Shown: positions 42,905 through 54,924, numbered from the stretch's first letter. The stretch: 64,000 bases of DNA from Micropterix aruncella (GCA_944548615.1 OX155963.1:29591659-29655658), one strand, 5' to 3'. The notes: generated by a model from the sequence alone, not told the origin. Numbers and translations are program-made.

Positions 42905-44250
42905 GTTAACAGTAAAAATACATTTTTTAAAACAAGCTTCTATTAAAATGCTCTGTCCCGAGCCAACCCTGGGTGCAGCAGCCATGTCATAGTGGAACTT
43001 AGAACAGGCTATCGTTATTTAATGCTACACAGTATTTCGTGATTTGCTTTTGACCGTTGATGAGTCCCCTCGTTGAAAGCCAAATCTGGGTGCAGCATAT
43101 CGCGATGAAACTTAAACTTAAACTCTTCTTAATTCCTTACCCACAGAAATAGATATCTTTTGTATATCCCTTTGGCAGCTAAAAAGGCAACTCCCTGCTA
43201 TCTCATGTTTACCATAATCTGTCTTTTATTTAGTTTTATATTTTTATGTTTTTTTCTTGTTCAATGTTAGCATTAATTTAGTTATGTAAGTCATTTATTT
43301 TTAGAATTACACTCTAGCTTTAATATTCAAGGGCGAATTGGATTCATCTGTAATGCTCTTGAATACTATTTGAAACTAATAAATAATAATAATAATAACG
43401 GGCTATCATAATTGAATGCGTAGGAGCATTTCGTTTCTGCTGTTGGCCATTGATGAGTCCCCTCGTTGGAATCCAACCCTAGATGCAGCAGCCCTATCGC
43501 GGTAAAACTTAGAACGGGCTATCATAATAGAATTCGTATACAAAATTGTGTATCTGTGCTGTTGACCGTGGAAGAGTATCCTCGCCGGGAGCTGATACTG
43601 GGTATAGGAAACTATTTTTTTCAAGGAAACCATTTAGTCGTTTTTCGGTGACCCTCTCCAGAATTTTTGAGAAATTGCTACTGGTCGATAATTTTCTACG
43701 CTCGTGGGATCGCCCTTTTTTATATATCGGTGTAATCTTGGCTACTTTGTAACAATCTGGCAATATTCCCTCTGAAAAGCTTAAATTGTAAAGATATGTT
43801 AGACAAGGTGCCAGTACCTACACGTTTATGGATTTTAATTACACTAACAGGTATGTCATCGAGAGCAGTTGATTTTTTGTTCTTTGGAGAGTCGATACAT
43901 TTTTCTATTTCTTGATTGTTGATCGATAGTTTTGATCCTTATTAAATATAGTTTATGTAGAACTCTTTGGATGCTTTCTATTTTTCTAGTTTTTATATAT
44001 TTTTGTTATTGAATTGCTGATTCTCTATGTTTTCTCATTATTTCTGTTGTTTTTTATTATTCTAGTTTTTATGTCTTTGTTATTGATTTTTTGAATTTCT
44101 ATGTTTTTTTAATTATTAGTTTTTTATAGACTTTTTTATAATTTTATGAGTAATTTGAAATGTAATTTTATTTGTAGAAATACCACTAGATATGTAATTT
44201 CTATACCCAGATCGGGTTTTTGAAAAGAAATTATTCTTATTCTTATTCTA
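42905..44250 (+). mobile_element. 117-bp composite, LINE UTR and twin-primed LINE, unit 3
   Basis: Diverged counterpart of 27,810-29,160: 117-bp units, LINE UTR (43,123-43,398), and the 5'-inverted LINE (about 43,606-44,250) with the RT fragment on the minus strand and an ATTCTT tail that is shorter than in units 1 and 2. Confidence 0.75.
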
Positions 44251-44504
44251 TAATCGGGCCATACTCACCACAAGAATGCGTTGTCATCGGAACTGAACCA
44301 AAATGTAAAATTTCAACTTTATAGGATAAGATGAAGTGGTTCTAATTCAGCTTGCAATATTTGACCTCAACAAACTAACAAACATTGCAAGATAGTTTGG
44401 CGCTATGTAAGAATACACATATACACACACACACACACATACCCACCCACAGAGAGCCATACAGATAAACAGACACACAGACACACAGGCACACAGACAC
44501 GCAG

Positions 44505-44690
44505 AAAGACTTTAGTCTGGGAATAGTCTTAATCGTTTGGGCGCAATTACGGAGGAATACACAAAGACATATAGACAGACTTTCATCTGGAAATAGTCTT
44601 AAACGTTTTAGGGGGGCTCAAACTAAATATTTGAGCCTTCCCCTCCAAAAAATGTTTTCCCTTTGTTAGTTGGGTCCGAGAAAGTAAAAA
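44505..44690 (-). repeat. Unclassified dispersed repeat
   Basis: Inverse relative of 19,795-20,030. It lies immediately beyond unit 3 and marks the native right flank of the duplicated locus. Confidence 0.5.
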
Positions 44691-45284
44691 TGAAAATAAA
44701 ACACAGACGAAATTTTATAGATTTATTTTCTCTTCGAAACGAAAACACGCATGTCAGTGCTCATCACAAAAAAATATGTGTATATGTAACATTTAAAAAG
44801 TTTTTAGTATCTCTACAAATAACTATTTACACTCCGTTAATACGCTATGTATATTGCACCTATTAATCTCGTTATCACTTAAATAGAATAAAATTAAAAT
44901 AAACAGAAAATGTACAACAATAACAATTTGAACAAACGTAAATGAGGTAATAGGTTTAAAAACACAAATCAACACAAAACGAAGAAGCCAACATTTTATT
45001 TCTAATTCCGCAATTTTGCACATCGATTACATCACAATTTTGAAATAAATACTACTCGTAGGAAGACGAAACGTACTTTTTGACGACCTTAAAAATTTCT
45101 AGAGAGACTATCAAACGAAACAACCGCACTATTATGTGAAACAATGACGCATATATATATATACAAATGATATTGGAAATTTATTTTTTGAGCTTATTTT
45201 AGTAAGGTTTACATATTTATCATACAAAAAGGGCTCTGGTTGTCAGACTCCTTACAGGAAATACAATACACATATAAAGAAGAC
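44691..45284. other. Unassigned AT-rich interval
   Basis: Short AT-rich frames only, with a TA microsatellite near 45,150-45,165. Confidence 0.5.
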
Positions 45285-45498
45285 AAGAACGGGTTTTACC
45301 GCGTGAACTTTGCAGCACTCGGCGTTTCGGGGATGCTGAACGCTTTTAACAGCCTTGACGTGTTTCATCAGTCGAGTCGCTATGAGTTGCTTTGTTTGTC
45401 CAACGTGAGCCACCCCACAAGTATATTCCATCTTATTTATTATACATACCCGGGCTTTGCAGTGCTATTTCATTCTTTACAGGTCTTAGAAATCGAGC
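45285..45498 (-). pseudogene. Penelope-like GIY-YIG remnant, decayed
   Basis: Minus strand reads MEYTCGVAHVGQTKQLIATR, LMKHVKAVKS, a degraded GIY-YIG core homologous to the unit copies. It is followed by a block containing CCGAAACGCCGAGTGCTGC that matches the Penelope terminal motif. The element continues at 46,182-46,230 on the far side of an R600 insertion. Confidence 0.75.
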
Positions 45499-45509
45499 TA
45501 TACTTTGGG

Positions 45510-46170
45510 TTAGGGAGCTAATGGGTTCTGTTGCAGTTAGGTCACTAAGATATAGATCTTAGACCGTATAGACGGTTAGGGTCGGTCATACGCAGATGTC
45601 CGAGCGCGAGTACGACTGTAGCCTGCGGGCCAGTTTCCTCTACGAGTCAACCTCCGAGCGCTCCTGGACGGTTTGCGCACCGTGCGGCGTCAGCCAATCG
45701 ATTGCGCATTCTGACCGACAGCCGGGGGAGTTGGAAACAGTACTGTCTCATATAGAGCGGGGGTAGTTCCTAACCTTAAGGCAACTGATCTTGAAACGAC
45801 CAATCGGCTACCCGATTCCGGGTGAACAGCCGGGCAAAGATTCCGTGGTCCGCGATAGATTCGGTAGACACCTTATCACCGCTACGCAAGGGAGAGGACC
45901 GCGCAAGCGACCTCGAAACTGTAACCAGTCTGGAGACCGGAGTAATCTGGTTGCCACTGTAAGTAAGGGCGCGATTGTCGGCCCGCAGGTTGATTAACCT
46001 GGTTATTTCGCGGTAAGACGTTGGCTTCTTACGGGCAAGCGGCGTAACTAGACAATCGACTGTTTTTTGTCTCAAGTCTTCTACATTCACCTCACGGGAG
46101 ACACAACGATCCAATATCGTTGAAACTTCCTGAGGTGACGGATTCGCCTGTTGTAGTTGACAGCTCTAGT
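45510..46170 (+). mobile_element. R600 retroposon, copy 4, 11-bp target duplication
   Basis: TATACTTTGGG flanks it at 45,499-45,509 and 46,171-46,181, and the Penelope-like sequence is continuous if it is removed. Length 661 bp, aligned throughout with copies 2 and 3. Confidence 0.87.
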
Positions 46171-46199
46171 TATACTTTGGGACGATTTGAAGATCGTTT

Positions 46200-46560
46200 A
46201 TATCAAAGATCGCTGTCTCGTTTTTCGTCCTCACAGAGGATCTAGCCACCAAGGTTGAGCGTCTACAAAACGTCTGAATTCGATGTATACACGGACTCAG
46301 AAAAAAATACCACATCACGGAGTCAAGAGAGAAGCTTCACTGGCTATCGACTCGGCGGAAAAAGACATGAGAGCTCTCTGTTTGCTTTTCAGAATTTTAG
46401 AGGGCGTCACTCCAGATTATCTCACCGGCAGAATTACTGCACTATCGGCTCATGGGTGCCCTTTGAATTCTGAAGATGACCTGCTCTTTCTATTCCTGGT
46501 CACAGAAGTGGCTTTTCTCATTCCCTATCACCGTGCATGGAGGCCGTCTTTGAAATGCTT
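46200..46560 (+). pseudogene. Jockey/CR1-type RT C-terminus, decayed
   Basis: Related to 18,234-18,640: EDLATKVERLQNV, REKLHWLSTR-like remnants, LLFRILEGVTPDYLTGRITA and SAHGCPLNSEDDLL. Several stops and shifts. Confidence 0.7.
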
Positions 46561-46754
46561 TGCTATAATATATTTTAAAACCAATCAGAGGACGTTTAAA
46601 ATATTTCGCATAAATTCCATTTCCTTCACATTGTCCTCCTCTTTAACTTTTACGTCCCTATTGGGTCTAGTTTATTTTGGTGTTGTATATATTGCACCCA
46701 CAGAGCTAAATATTTTTCTGTTTGTTCTACGTTTTACTTATATAAATAAAGTTT
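46561..46754. other. Short unassigned spacer
   Basis: AT-rich, no feature. Confidence 0.4.
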
Positions 46755-47780
46755 TACGACAGCAACAGTATGGCTCATGCTATTGGCCTTCAATGCCAGA
46801 ACGACTGGATTACAATTGGGGACTTTTGCATTCCGTCTCCAATGTACTGGAAGGTAATGCACTATGACTGGAAGCCAGAGATGCTGAAATTTTATTTGAA
46901 TTCCTTTCTGCATACACATCCAGACCCCAGTAACCTGGCTCGTTGGAGCTATGCTGAGGATAGTTCATGTCCCCTTTGTAGCAATACCCCTTGCACAGCT
47001 AGACATATTCTAGCTGGCTGCAAGGTGGCCTTAGATCAAGGACGGTACACTTACCGCCATGATAATGTCCTCGCTGTTATTCGCGAGGTAATTAGCCTCT
47101 CAGTGGCTCGTTCCAACAAGGGTTTGACACTACCCTCAAAAAACCCCCAATACAGATTGTGCGGGATGGCTCTAAAGGCAAAAAAACATTTAACTACAAA
47201 ACCTTTCTCAATAATCGAGAAAGCTTCAGATTGGATTCTGGAGGTGGATTCGGTCTCTAAGCAGTATAAATTCCCTGAAAGTCTCGGATGCACATAGATC
47301 CGTCCAGATATACCTCTTTACTGTCTATCTCGGAAGGTGGCCCTTATCGTAGAATTAACTGTTCCATGGGAATCAAATATCCCAAAAGACCATGAGTACA
47401 AATTAAATAAATTATCAACCATGATCACGCAAATGCCGTCACCCGGAACGGCTTCACTGTTCACCTTCACGCGGTGGAAGTTGGCGCTCGTGGCCTGCCA
47501 GCTAAATCTCTGTTTCACCTCTTTAAAAATCTTGGTCTTTCCAGAAAAATAATCAACTCTTTCCTAGAAAAAAATATCTAAAACCGCGATTTGCGCATCT
47601 CAAATTCTATGGCTTTGTAATGTGAACGCTCACATGTGGCAAGACAGCTGTCCTAAACCTACCACAGCCGGTCGTTAGTCCGGAATCCACCCTCCAGAAG
47701 TGTAAAAAAATAGTATTATGATGGGCCCGACTCCGATCGGTGAATTCCATTTCAGCTCCGTTTGTATTTTATTTTTTTAA
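46755..47780 (+). pseudogene. REL retrotransposon copy 4, 5'-truncated, decayed
   Basis: Corresponds to residues about 730-1,022 of the full-length ORF plus its 3' UTR, in the opposite orientation. The CCHC knuckle (CPLCSNTPCTARHILAGC) is intact, but a stop replaces the residues just before the endonuclease PD (near 47,295) and later frameshifts occur. The 3' UTR ends GTTTGTATTTTATTTTTTTA. Divergence is far greater than among the tandem units, so it is an older, independent insertion. Confidence 0.9.
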
Positions 47781-47934
47781 ACATGGTCCGTGGTCCAGGG
47801 TCAGTGACGTTTTTGACATATGAAGTGACATTTTTACAATTCGACATATTATGGTAAAAATATTCGTGATGTGTCCGGATTCTGGGTTTGTTCCATATTG
47901 GATGATAAGCCGACGATAACTAGCAGCACTTCAA

Positions 47935-48040
47935 TCTATCCTTGGCAACGGGTGCTACAACATCGCCGAAACGTCGGATGCTACAAAAGTTTTGTTTTAT
48001 TTATAGTGTCAAACAACTGCAACAGTTTTCGATTTCATAT
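47935..48040 (+). mobile_element. Penelope-like terminal region
   Basis: Carries ACATCGCCGAAACGTCGG, ATGCTACAAAAGTTTTGTT and GTCAAACAACTGCAACAGT, matching the block at 59,732-59,850. It lies about 160 bp beyond the 3' end of REL copy 4. Confidence 0.6.
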
Positions 48041-48364
48041 TACAATACGCCTATTTTACAAACACAATCTAACTTGTTTTTATTTACATAAATAGCGATT
48101 TTGACAAATTTAAAAGTGCTTTTACGTATCTAATATTGTAAATTTACATAAGACATATTTGGCAAGGAATTGAAATAAATATATTGTAATTTTTTCACAA
48201 TCTGATCAGCATATATAGAAAAATAAAACAAAAGGAGAGATTAAAAATATTACGTCCTTGTCTATGTAATTGCTTTTTTTTCATATTGGCTACTTTGAAA
48301 TTGGATAGAAAATTGGTTTTAACAAATGTTATGACTTTTTTTAAATCATTTATTCATTTGTCTT
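48041..48364. other. Unassigned AT-rich interval
   Basis: No feature recognised. Confidence 0.5.
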
Positions 48365-49075
48365 TCTGGCGTTTGTTATTGGTTGGTTCGTCATGGTTCC
48401 GTGCAGTTTGAGCCTGATGGCCAGCTTGCTTTTCTTAGATCGGCCCAACTCATGGTTCAGCTTCTAACAGGCAGCCTCCTCTAAGAGGGATTTTAGCTGG
48501 AAGGGCCGCTGGGCTGTGAACTCTGCCGCTGCAACACGCAGTCGTTGGCAGTTGAGATCAGAAGTACGGATCGAAGGGAACACCTGGGCGGTTTGCATAC
48601 TAGGCTGTGTGCGCAATCGGGCGAATAACCCGGGGAGTCTAGAGACATGCGTTTGCTAAGCAGAGGGTATTTGTTGACCTGGCGTCATCTATCCTGATGA
48701 AAGTTGCATTAGCCACCCCATCCCGATGAGCTTGACGGGCAAAGGGCGCCTCGTCCGCGATAAATTCTAACTGGATTACCGCTAACGTCAGGTGGAGGCC
48801 GCGCAAGCGACCTCAAATCTGTGACCAGCCTGGAAAATGGAGACATCCGTCCAAATCTGGTAGTAAGTGTGTGAGGAAGCCCGCTGGGTTGCACTTTCTA
48901 GTACCACGCGGTAAGTCGTCGGACTCTTGCGAGCTGTTGGCATGGTTTGACTGTGGATCGTGTTGTCCATGAAATCTTAACATTCACTCCATGAGAGACA
49001 GAATCGCACAATATCGTTGTAACTCATTGTAGTGGCGGGTTCGCCCACAGTAATTGACGACCCTCAGTGTTATTG
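48365..49075 (+). repeat. Diverged R600 subfamily, near full length
   Basis: Aligns with 17,225-17,640 in its first half and with R600 in its second half (GCCGCGCAAGCGACCTC, CCACGCGGTAAG, CGGGTTCGCCCACAGTA). About 700 bp, so it represents the full structure of the second subfamily. Confidence 0.65.
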
Positions 49076-49114
49076 GTCGAATATTTTCGTGTATAAACAT
49101 GGAATATTTAAAAA

Positions 49115-49430
49115 CTCGCATTTGAGGTCCGATACAGCTTTTTGCGGTCTGGTACAACAGTTAACGCAAATACCAAGAACATATTATCAAGAACTGTAAA
49201 CAGTGATGGAGAAGTCCGTGATTAAACAACCAAGCCTCGTCAATCGCTTTTTGCCACTGCTTCCACACGACGACGCACAACAGACACTCACAAAGTTTCA
49301 AGATTTACGATTGCAGATTTTCGACACCCTTCGTACTGGCCAGATCTCGCTTCTAGAGATTTCCTTTTTTTCTTTGTGTAAATCTTTACAAGAATAATAG
49401 AACTCCGAAGAAGCAGTGACCTTGACAGTG
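49115..49430 (+). pseudogene. Mariner-type transposase C-terminal remnant
   Basis: With frameshifts the plus strand reads RYSFLRSGTTVNA, MEKSVIKQPSLVNRF, LPHDDAQQTLTKFQDLRL, HPSYWPDLASRDFLFF and SEEAVT. This is the order of the mariner catalytic region: HDNARPH-like block with the second Asp, then H.PYSPDLA..D with the third. Stops and shifts make it inactive. Confidence 0.85.
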
Positions 49431-49733
49431 AACCCAAACCCCCTAATTACTGTCCACGAAAGTTTTACAGCAAAGGCATTAACAAACTCCTAATAAAATG
49501 ATAATGATGCATATATAGATAACAGCTGTGCCAATAGATCAATTATTTAAATACACATTTGTCATACCAAATTTTTGGTCTTAAGTTTCTTTTATAGAAT
49601 GGCCAATTCATAGATAAGGACATAATAATTTAATTTTAGCTAACAGTGACGTCATCTGATGATAATCAAACAAGTCTACACATAATTATTTTTTACTATA
49701 ATACACTATTTACAATGGTTTTATGATTTTATT
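49431..49733 (-). other. Probable 3' UTR and downstream region of the RUNX gene
   Basis: AT-rich DNA directly downstream of the RUNX stop on the minus strand. AATAAA-like strings occur just after the stop, too close to be a safe poly-A signal. UTR length is not determined. Confidence 0.4.
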
Positions 49734-50401
49734 TTAGTAGGGTCGCCACACGACAGTGTTGCTATCATTTTGAGGGTTTCCTCTCTGACTTAACTGGTTT
49801 ACTCCTCGTACGTCATCAGCCCTGGCAGCTGCAGCTGCGCAGGAGTTGCCACCGCCCAGCAACAGATCGCTTCCAGTTCCATTGGAATGGCCATGGCCTA
49901 AATGCCCTTGCCTGTGGTTAGTAGTGGAAGTGATCTGATCCATCATGGATTGCAGGTCATTGTGATGGTTCTGCGAGCTATGTATAGAGTTGGAGTGTAG
50001 TGGATGGAAATTATGACTTTGATTTGCAGCTGTATACAACTGACTGTACAGTAAACTAGCGGGTAGTACTGGATATAGGGAATTATTACAGTTTCCAGTA
50101 GGGTAACCCGATGTAGAATTCTGGTGCAAGGACGGAAAGTTGGTGTTGGCGTTACCAATATGGTTAATTCCGATGTTTGATGACGTATTCGAGGTCAGCA
50201 TGTCGTCTTGAACTGGAGATTCGGCCTGGGAGCTGTGGTCGCTCAAAGACCTGGGGCCTCCAGATAGGCTGAAGTCGCTGTTGTTGTTTGAGTACCTCGG
50301 AACTAGGAGACTCGTCGATGAAGGATGGTTATGGGAAGGAGTGCTGCTGACGAGACCGGATAAGTGCTGGTCCAGGTCTGTTGCTGTCGTGTCTGGTAGA
50401 A
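49734..50401 (-). CDS. RUNX-family transcription factor, last exon (Lozenge-like?)
   Basis: Nuclear DNA-binding regulator; RUNX proteins bind through a Runt domain with CBF-beta and recruit Groucho through a C-terminal VWRPY. This exon supplies about 221 C-terminal residues after two bases of a split codon. The last residues are VVWRPY and stop (TAA at 49,734-49,736), the invariant RUNX ending. The rest is Ser/Asn/His/Gln-rich and low in structure, with a hydrophobic patch LYPVLPASLLYSQLYTAANQ near the middle and a short Ala run, as usual for insect RUNX tails. The exon starts right after a strong acceptor at 50,402-50,403. The Runt domain is not in the window. Insects have several RUNX genes (runt, lozenge, RunxA, RunxB). 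Lozenge is my guess, but the paralogue is not settled. Confidence 0.85.
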
Positions 50402-50440
50402 CTGCGGAAAAAGGAAATAACTAATTTAGTACTGCAATAC
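50402..50440 (-). promoter_or_regulatory. Splice acceptor of the RUNX last exon
   Basis: On the minus strand a branch-like TACTAAAT is followed by TTATTTCCTTTTTCCGCAG and then the exon. Pyrimidine tract and AG are in ideal spacing, which supports the exon start. Confidence 0.8.
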
Positions 50441-52140
50441 GACACTGAGGAAAAACTTCGCCGGATGAAATTACCAGATTCAGATCTAAATAACCAGCAT
50501 TCATACGCCAGTCCCACAAGTAATAGATTATAGTCCTATTATAGTACCTGTAGGCATCTGGGTTTATTATGTCTACCATCATACGGTATTCTCAAATACA
50601 TCACATTATAATATCTTTTATGTAAATTATAGCCGCAGGAATCAGAGATTTCTATGTCTACCATAATTATGTTACTCTGAATTACATTGTATTGTAACCC
50701 CAAATAAAAGGGTGTACCCGCAGGCATCTGAGGGTGTTAGCATACAATAAAAAAAGATATGTTTAACTATGTTGAATATGTATTAATAACACACGATTAA
50801 AACACAAATAATCAATAATATAAACAAAACAAATAATAATAACAAAATAAAAGAGCAATAGCCTAAAACTAATGCAATAAATAATCATTAAAAATAACCA
50901 AATTTAATCAAAATAAAAGATAAATGATCAAAAATTGCATTCGTAAAACAAAAATAATTATAATATATTCTCAAACATATCAAATGACAGCATACTGTCA
51001 TTCCCTCCACCTTCCCATGCCGATCTGAAGATCGCAGTGACATGTGTATGCGTGTAACAGCGTAACGTATGATAAGTATGTTTCAGCGTATGTAAGTCAT
51101 CTGTTTTCATGCAAATTCAAGAGTCTAAATGTCATAATGTTTTATATACGTTGCGTACGTGGACTGAGTCTGTCCCTACCGGGGTCTGGCACACTGGTCT
51201 GACGTACGCATTCTATAATACGCAATGCATTATGATATCTAGCCCTTATTATGAGTGAAAGCAGACACACAGAGTAGGATTACTCTCCTATTATGGGATA
51301 TAATCAATAGTCTTTTATTCATCCAAAATTGCAAATCCCTAGTATATATTATAGTGCCGATTGGCTACAGCCTCAATCGTATCCGGCATCGGACTAGTGT
51401 GACGACATCCGATTAAAATATGGATGTGATCCCCGACAAGTGGGAATAGGCTCTAAGGCAAACTAGGCTATATCCGATACTCACTACTGTGAAAACTAAC
51501 ACACGCACAAATATACAATCAAGACCACTTGAAAGCTTATGAAAAAGAGTAACATTATAAACTTCAATCGTTTTATTTGTGGACTGATTTAGGATTCGTC
51601 GAGAATCAAAAAAAACTAATTCGCTGTTTTGTGTTACAGAATAGCAGCAATTATGAAAGCTTTTAGTGCGCTTCCACACAGGATAATTTCATATTAGTGA
51701 GGGCAAACCGCGCCAGGCGCAATAAAGCACTTTATTGACTGTGTATAACGCAACGTTTTAAGCAATTTGCTGATAGATACTTGGCAATTGGCTGATGGAT
51801 ACAATAATTTGCGGAAAATTAAAGGAAACTAAAACAAGTAATTTCAAATGGCTAATAGGGTTATTTAGACAAAAAAAAATTAATATAATGCAATCTAACT
51901 AATAACGTAGATCGGCTGTTTACTTAAAAAACAACAAGTTAAATGACAAACGAGGGTAAAATGGCAAAATAAGCATAAAGTAAATAAGCAGTCATTAAAT
52001 GCATTACATTTTTTTTTCAAAATAAATAGAATACTTAGAATGATATTGATTACAAGTTCTGTGATACGATCAAGTGTAATGACCATTTTTATCGAATTTC
52101 CAATTTTAATCTCTATTTTTTTTATTATTTACTTTTTATT
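50441..52140 (-). other. Presumed RUNX intron, no feature seen
   Basis: AT-rich throughout, with A-rich runs at 50,780-50,940. No Runt-domain exon, no repeat shared with the rest of the window and no credible frame. Intron status is inferred from the exon at 49,734-50,401. Confidence 0.5.
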
Positions 52141-52144
52141 AGAT

Positions 52145-52440
52145 TGCGGATAAATTAGAAAGGCTACATAATATCTGCATAAGTATTCGACTACATATTC
52201 GTCTTTACAAAGTCCAGAATAGTCCCATAACACTTTTTACCTTAAAGACTTCATTCATTGGTTTTGAAGCCATGGTGTTTCACCCAGATTAATTCAGGTC
52301 AACACTTCAGCAATTCCATTTAATCAGACTTCTTTTTTTTACTGCTCGACTTTGGAACCAGTTTGAGCGCGGTATCCATCATGCAACTTCGTTACCTTGG
52401 TGTGTTATTAAAATGTTTTCTGTCTCAATATATTAGGTAA
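52145..52440 (+). pseudogene. Non-LTR RT C-terminal remnant, faint
   Basis: The plus strand reads LDKLERLHNICISIRLHI and, further on, FFTARLWNQFERG, which fits the ERLQN...R and LWN.LP landmarks at the C-terminus of jockey-like polymerases. Multiple stops. Confidence 0.5.
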
Positions 52441-52751
52441 TCACCCAAGGGGGAAGACCCCCCTTCCTTACTCTTACCTTTACTTTTTGATTGTACAGTC
52501 CAATAATGGATTTTTTGATGTGATATTTATAATTTTATATAAGTAGTATTATTATTTATATAGAATATCCATGCATGTATTATTATATAAATTATATTAT
52601 CTTATAAATGCTTATTTTTTATGTAGGCTTTTAATATGCCTATAATTTATATTCAGTTTATGAAATAAGCTGCCTATTTATTTAATTCATTTAATATTAT
52701 TACTGTTGGCTGCAAGAAATCGTAAAATAATATGCCCGCCGTTTGTACCAA

Positions 52752-53290
52752 TCTATATATATAAAACAAAGTCGGGTTTGTTCAAACACTTATAACTCGA
52801 AAACGGCTGAACCGATTTTCATGATTTTCGATTTGTTGTATTTGTCCCCGTCCCGATTAGCAGAATAACTATATAAAACCATTGGAAAATTGACTAAAAA
52901 ATAAAATAAAAGGAAAAACATTTTCCCATACAAAATGTTCATGAGTTTCGTAGCTGTCAAATATTTAATGTTTAATTCGTCGATACGGTAAACTCTACCC
53001 TCAAATTAAAGAACGTATTTAAATAAAGGTTTCGAATCGACAAGATATATTAACAATATTCGGATAATGGCGTATTTTAGATTTTAAAAATGTAGAATAA
53101 TGTCAGTAATGTAAAATGATTGGCATATATATTGGTTGTTAAATATTTATGCGTGCGTTAAGATATTTATTTTTTATAAACTAAGGAAAATATATAAACC
53201 ATCTATATAAATCATAAATTAAGTTCAGTTAATCTGTAACACGACATTCATTGACTGTCAGGCGGTATGAATTTCGCTAGGTCAGTTGGT
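52752..53290 (+). mobile_element. Non-autonomous Helitron, separate copy
   Basis: Starts TCTATATATATAAAACAAAG and ends near CGCTAGGTCAGTTGGT, a decayed GCTAGT end. Same family as in the tandem units but more diverged, with a different central part. Confidence 0.75.
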
Positions 53291-54255
53291 TAAAAATAAA
53301 TAAGTAATGTTGTCCCTTCGTTTTAAGATTTCACTTTATACATTCGGAATGTTTCAGTTTACTTTTGAACTTTTCATGACATTTTCTAGGATATTTCGAA
53401 AATATATGAATAATCAAGTTATTATCAGTCCGAAAGACAGTAAGTTAGACAGACAGACAGCCGTGTATAAATGTACGATCAAAATTTCAATATTTCATCA
53501 TCGTTATATCAGTGGCTCCAAAATATCCATAAAGCATTGGGAAGTTTAATTATTGCCAGTGTAATGAACACCTAATTCCCCTAGCAACCAGCACAAAAGC
53601 CCAAAATCAATGGTTTCCACAACGTCTGTGAAGCTCGCCGCACACATGACTCCAAAAACTATTTTAGGATAGGTACCAACCAATTCATGACATCCTATAA
53701 TCGAAATAAAATCAGAATTATAAATGTTTCAACACCACATATTATACGAATAGAAAGATTAATGTATACCATTGCATGTGATTTGAAATTGTATTTAATA
53801 TTGGGGTCGATTGCGTTTTTCTTGAACTAAAATCATAAATTAGTTCATGTGAACGAGATAGAGCAGTACGTCAGAGCGGAATGTGAAATTCAGGCGTCTG
53901 TAAGTTCGACAGTAGTTTTGGTGCGGTAAAATCGACGACAGTTCATTTCATATTGCTTTCTAACGTATTGCTCTGTCTTGTTCGGTTGAACTAAGTTCCT
54001 ATTTTAGTTTACGAATAAACGCAATTGTTTTATAATAAATATTATAAAAACAATATTCCCAATACATGCATTTTAGTTAAATACCCATTGTTCGAACTTA
54101 CCTTATTATTACTTTCCTTATCCTTATATTAATATTAACCTTATTACATTTTTCTACCATCAATGTGTTAATGTTATTTCCAACTTAATTTATTATGCAA
54201 ACGTTGTAAACTGTTCAAATGATAGTTAATTGGTTTTGTTTAATTAGGTTTTCAA
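53291..54255. other. Unassigned interval
   Basis: AT-rich. No gene or repeat recognised except a short CAGA run near 53,450. Confidence 0.5.
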
Positions 54256-54482
54256 CATTTATTGGGAAATTTCACAATGGGTGGGTCTATTATCATATGA
54301 CAATCTCTTACAACCAACCCTACTATGACCTGTTTTATGTATGTATGCCTGTAATATGCGTGTAAGTGTATGTCTTGTTATTGCATTCGATCGACAGAAT
54401 TGAAAATGCAATTCCGGAATTAGATCCCGACGGAAAATGGTGACCCAGCCGGGAATCGAGCCCGGAACCAAACAACTGGAAA
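54256..54482 (-). mobile_element. tRNA-derived SINE, partial
   Basis: Same family as 10,250-10,495: GAAATTTCACAATGGG, TTACAACCAACCCTACTATG and, on the minus strand, the B box GGTTCCGGGCTCGATTCCC. The A-box part has been lost. Confidence 0.75.
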
Positions 54483-54924
54483 GGGATGTAACCAAACGAG
54501 AAATAATTATCCTATTATATTTTTAGAGTCATGTGTGCCGGCAGCTTCACCTCCCACTTTTAGGTGGCGTCATGCATCATGCACCTCTATCAATCACTGT
54601 GATAGACAATACATTATCTACATCAAAGCGGCCGAAGTATACAGATGAAAAATGTATATGTCGATCAATGCCGTATTATTCAATAATTATGTGTTAATCC
54701 GTTATTTATTTATTTTATTTTATTTCAAACATAATGATACAACTTATAAAAATGGTCATACCAAGTAATGGTGCGAAGAAACAACGGCCCACATTCCCAT
54801 GACCATGCTCAGCGCATACCCAACTAGGCCGAATATAGCCTGTATCTGGGCATACGATTTATTTCCTGACTTGGGTGGAGAAGCCTAACTGACGTAGGTA
54901 CTCATATAGATACATATACACATT
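54483..54924. other. Unassigned interval
   Basis: No feature recognised. Includes a TTTAT-rich run near 54,705-54,725. Confidence 0.45.

Larger units (their letters stand above)
37341..44470. repeat. Tandem segmental duplication, unit 3 (about 7.1 kb)
   Basis: Left part to about 39,680 is nearly identical to unit 2. From there it carries many substitutions and indels against units 1 and 2. Its right edge runs without a break into CAGATAAACAGACACACAG, the sequence that presumably flanked the locus before duplication. Confidence 0.9.

Noticed and set aside
46283..46867. 194-codon plus-strand frame as a single protein
   Set aside because: It fuses a decayed jockey RT remnant, a non-coding spacer and the start of REL copy 4 read in the wrong frame.
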